Position numbers and translations under genes: made by a program
Part shown: piece after piece, positions 6,770 through 8,450 of the stretch
Layout: each line of letters opens with the position of its first letter
How positions within the stretch are numbered: position 1 is the first letter of the stretch
Notes under the pieces: model-generated
What the model saw: the letters and a program-made list of their open reading frames with translations, nothing else
The model's database searches: none
What the model was told of the DNA's origin: nothing
Origin: Prosthecobacter sp.
GTDB taxonomy: Bacteria; Verrucomicrobiota; Verrucomicrobiia; Verrucomicrobiales; Verrucomicrobiaceae
DNA length: 8,450 nt
Assembly: GCA_020216965.1 (NCBI GenBank)
Contig: JAIWOJ010000065.1
Coordinates: forward strand, 1 to 8,450
Direction: 5' to 3'

Positions 6770-7580
6770 CCATCTTCTTCCAGCCACTCTGAGATCAGCC
6801 CTTTTCCTGATGCGCCGCCCTTTCTGGATTCTCCTGATTGCCATCACGGCGGGTTATCTGGCCTTCTGGTTCTTGCTCATCGCGGCCACGGCTGGCTTCA
6901 GCACGCCACAGGCATGGATGCAGACGCTGTTGAAGCCGGAGATTCGTTATGCGGCGGGGCTGAGCCTGATCACCTGCACGGCGGCGGCGGCGTTGGCGCT
7001 GCTCTTTGCCGTGCCGATCGGCTACCTGATGGCGCGGCGGGATTTTCGCGGCAAGACCTGGGTGGATGCCGCGCTAGACATCCCCATCGTGCTGCCGCCC
7101 ATGGTGGTGGGCATCTGCCTGCTGATCTTTTTCCAGACCTCTCTGGGCAGGCAGATCGAGAGGCTCATCCCCCTCACCTACACCGTCGCGGGCGTGGTGC
7201 TGGCGCAGTTCGTCGTGGCGGCGGCCTTTGCCATCCGCACCATGCGCGGCACCTTTGACCACCTGTCCGCACGGCCGGAGCAGGTGGCGCTGACGCTGGG
7301 TGCCACGGATTTCCAGGCCTTCTGGCATGTGGCGCTGCCCACGGCACGGCGCGGGATGCTGGCGGCTTTTTGCATCTCATGGGCGCGCAGCCTGGGCGAG
7401 TTCGGCCCCATCCTGGTCTTTGCCGGGGCCACGCGCATGAGGACGGAGGTGCTGCCCACCACCGTCTGGCTGGAGCTGAGCGTGGGAAACCTGGACTCCG
7501 CCGTGGCCGTCAGCCTGGCGATGATCGTGCTGGCCGTGCTGGTGCTGGTGCTGGTGCGCGCCACGGGCGAACGCGTGTGA
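6759..7580 (+). CDS. ABC transporter permease, molybdate/sulfate (ModB/CysU) type
   Basis: This 273-residue inner-membrane permease has about six hydrophobic segments, at 22-45, 64-90, 106-126, 140-160, 199-222 and 246-266. The EAA loop that docks the ATPase is PEQVALTLGATDFQAFWHVALPTARR (173-198), with the conserved Gly181 and the LP at 193-194. The stretch SLGEFGPILVFAGATRM (211-227), then TEVLPTTVWLELSVGN, is typical of molybdate, tungstate or sulfate permeases. The exact oxyanion is not decided by this. The frame extends upstream to 6681, but that would overlap the TPM gene by 89 bases. ATG 6759, overlapping its stop by 11 bases, gives a normal N-terminus; ATG 6810 is a further possibility. 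The ATPase gene follows after 13 bases. No periplasmic binding-protein gene is seen on either side, so the solute receptor is presumably encoded elsewhere. Confidence 0.88.
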   Translation: MPISHLLPATLRSALFLMRRPFWILLIAITAGYLAFWFLLIAATAGFSTPQAWMQTLLKPEIRYAAGLSLITCTAAAALALLFAVPIGYLMARRDFRGKTWVDAALDIPIVLPPMVVGICLLIFFQTSLGRQIERLIPLTYTVAGVVLAQFVVAAAFAIRTMRGTFDHLSARPEQVALTLGATDFQAFWHVALPTARRGMLAAFCISWARSLGEFGPILVFAGATRMRTEVLPTTVWLELSVGNLDSAVAVSLAMIVLAVLVLVLVRATGERV

Positions 7581-7593
7581 CCTGATTTTTCCC

Positions 7594-8232
7594 ATGATCT
7601 GCCTCGAATCCATCTCCTGGACCGCGCCCGGCGGCGGCTTTGGCCTGCGGGAGGTCTCGCTGGACATCCCTGCGGAAAGCTACGCCGTGCTCATGGGGTC
7701 CACGGGCTGTGGCAAGACCACGCTGCTGGAGCTGCTGTGCGGCCTGCGCATGCCCAGCAGGGGCAAAATCAGGCTGGATGGCCAGGACGTGACCCACCTG
7801 GAGCCACGCCAGCGCGGCATCGGCTATGTGCCGCAGGACTTGGCGCTTTTTCCCGCCACCCGAGTGCGTGAGCAGATCCGCTTTCCCCTGAAAATGCGCG
7901 GTTTGAAGGACGATCAGGGGCTGGTCGATGAACTGGTGTCCGAGCTGGGCATCGGCCACCTGCTGGACCGGCTGCCCGAGGCGCTCTCTGGCGGGGAAAA
8001 GCAACGTGTGGCCCTGGCCCGCGCCCTGGCGGCCAGGCCGCGCGTGCTGCTGCTGGATGAGCCCCTCTCTGCCCTGGACGAGGGCACCCGCACCAGCGCC
8101 ATGGAGCTGCTGCGCGCCCTGTGGCAGCGGCACCGGCTGACGGTGCTGCACGTCACCCACTCCAGCGCGGAGGCGGCCGCCCTGGGCAGACTGCGCCTGC
8201 GCATGGACGGCGGGCAGGTCACGCCTGCCTGA
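7594..8232 (+). CDS. ABC transporter ATP-binding protein
   Basis: This 212-residue cytoplasmic ATPase powers the permease encoded immediately upstream. All nucleotide-binding motifs are intact: Walker A GSTGCGKT (35-42), Q-loop YVPQD (78-82), signature LSGGEKQ (131-137), Walker B VLLLDEP (151-157), D-loop SALD (159-162) and switch His189 in HVTH. GLRMPSRGKIRLDGQDVTHL and the FPATRVREQIRFPL stretch are of the molybdate/sulfate/spermidine importer class. The protein stops at the end of the ATPase core (DGGQVTPA), without the C-terminal TOBE/regulatory domain of roughly 130 residues found in classical ModC or CysA, so substrate inhibition through that domain is not expected. The start at 7594 is the only sensible ATG and lies 13 bases after the permease stop. 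It is probably the last gene of the cstA transcription unit. Confidence 0.92.
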   Translation: MICLESISWTAPGGGFGLREVSLDIPAESYAVLMGSTGCGKTTLLELLCGLRMPSRGKIRLDGQDVTHLEPRQRGIGYVPQDLALFPATRVREQIRFPLKMRGLKDDQGLVDELVSELGIGHLLDRLPEALSGGEKQRVALARALAARPRVLLLDEPLSALDEGTRTSAMELLRALWQRHRLTVLHVTHSSAEAAALGRLRLRMDGGQVTPA

Positions 8233-8251
8233 AATGAGTGGCTGCCGCTTC

Positions 8252-8279
8252 TTGACGGGGGGGAGGCCGCTCCTATGAT
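8252..8279 (+). promoter_or_regulatory. Sigma70-like promoter for sucD
   Basis: A -35 hexamer TTGACG (8252-8257) and a -10 hexamer TATGAT (8274-8279) are separated by 16 bases. Each differs from consensus at one position. Transcription would start near 8286, leaving a leader of about 43 bases before the sucD ATG at 8329. It overlaps the hairpin at 8257-8295. Confidence 0.6.
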
Positions 8280-8306
8280 GGCGCGCCTTTCCCCCGGCGA
8301 TTTTTT
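8257..8306 (+). terminator. Predicted rho-independent terminator after the ABC ATPase gene
   Basis: The arm GGGGGGGAGGC (8257-8267) pairs with GCCTTTCCCCC (8285-8295) over 11 positions, two of them G-U. CGC (8268-8270) can extend the stem with GCG (8281-8283), leaving C8284 bulged and a 10-base loop. After five bases (GGCGA) comes a T6 run (8301-8306). The gap before the T run is longer than ideal, so efficiency is uncertain. It lies 24 bases after the ATPase stop. Confidence 0.5.
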
Positions 8307-8328
8307 CACCCCCCCGACGCACCGCACC

Positions 8329-8450
8329 ATGGCCATCCTCGTTGACACTGACACACGCATCCTCGTCCAAGGCATCACGGGCGACTTCGGTTCCCGCCAC
8401 GCCAAGGCCTCCCTGGACTACGGCACCCAGCTCGTCGCCGGTGTCACCCC
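8329..8450 (+). CDS. sucD: Succinyl-CoA synthetase (ADP/GDP-forming) alpha subunit, N-terminal fragment
   Basis: ATG 8329 opens a frame that runs off the window after 40 codons. The product begins [20 protein letters not shown] and continues with [20 protein letters not shown]. This matches the start of SucD, including the CoA-binding Rossmann loop [11 protein letters not shown] (compare QGFTGSQGTFH in E. coli) and the YGT-x-V-x-GVTP stretch. The full enzyme, with SucC, interconverts succinyl-CoA and succinate with ATP or GTP formation in the TCA cycle. No Shine-Dalgarno precedes the start. It is preceded by its own promoter-like sequence, so it is probably separate from the ABC transporter unit. 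A sucC gene is not in the upstream part shown; it may follow downstream or lie elsewhere. Confidence 0.88.
   Translation, partial: MAILVDTDTRILVQGITGDFGSRHAKASLDYGTQLVAGVT

Overview
The window looks like a chromosomal segment of a GC-rich bacterium. Gene content, the near absence of Shine-Dalgarno sequences and the protein flavour suggest Verrucomicrobiota (Prosthecobacter-like). That placement is inference from pattern recognition, not a search result. From about base 500 on, the DNA is GC-rich with strongly G/C-ending codons. The first ~480 bases are visibly more AT-rich and hold no recognisable gene.

Left part (1-2075, + strand): the 3' end of an unrecognised helical protein gene, a ~190-base stretch with two possible tiny ORFs, then a pair of closely spaced membrane genes. 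The first of the pair encodes an unrecognised single-pass membrane protein. The second encodes an HTTM-type (vitamin K-dependent gamma-carboxylase-like) polytopic protein.

Middle (2062-6123): the HTTM gene collides tail to tail, with a 14-base overlap, with a minus-strand gene for a fused gamma-alpha subunit of a 2-oxoacid:ferredoxin oxidoreductase (KorA type). No beta subunit is visible next to it. A 240-base divergent intergenic region, carrying a short operator-like inverted repeat, separates korA from cstA, a CstA-family peptide/pyruvate transporter gene on the + strand.

Right part (6140-8450, + strand): directly behind cstA, in operon-like spacing, come a zinc-ribbon plus TPM-domain protein without signal peptide, an ABC permease of the molybdate/sulfate (ModB/CysU) type, and its short ABC ATPase. 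No substrate-binding protein gene is present. Next comes a compact intergenic region in which a predicted hairpin/T-tract terminator overlaps a good sigma70-like promoter. The window ends in the first 40 codons of sucD (succinyl-CoA synthetase alpha).

Taken together, the central and right genes point to uptake of small carbon compounds or peptides (CstA), oxidation of 2-oxoacids with ferredoxin (KorA), succinyl-CoA conversion (SucD) and oxyanion transport. No phage, insertion sequence, CRISPR array, tRNA or rRNA was seen. The less ordinary elements are the HTTM gene pair, the cytoplasmic zinc-ribbon/TPM protein embedded in a transporter cluster, the KorA without a neighbouring KorB, and the terminator/promoter overlap. 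I see no convincing evidence of a wholly new system.
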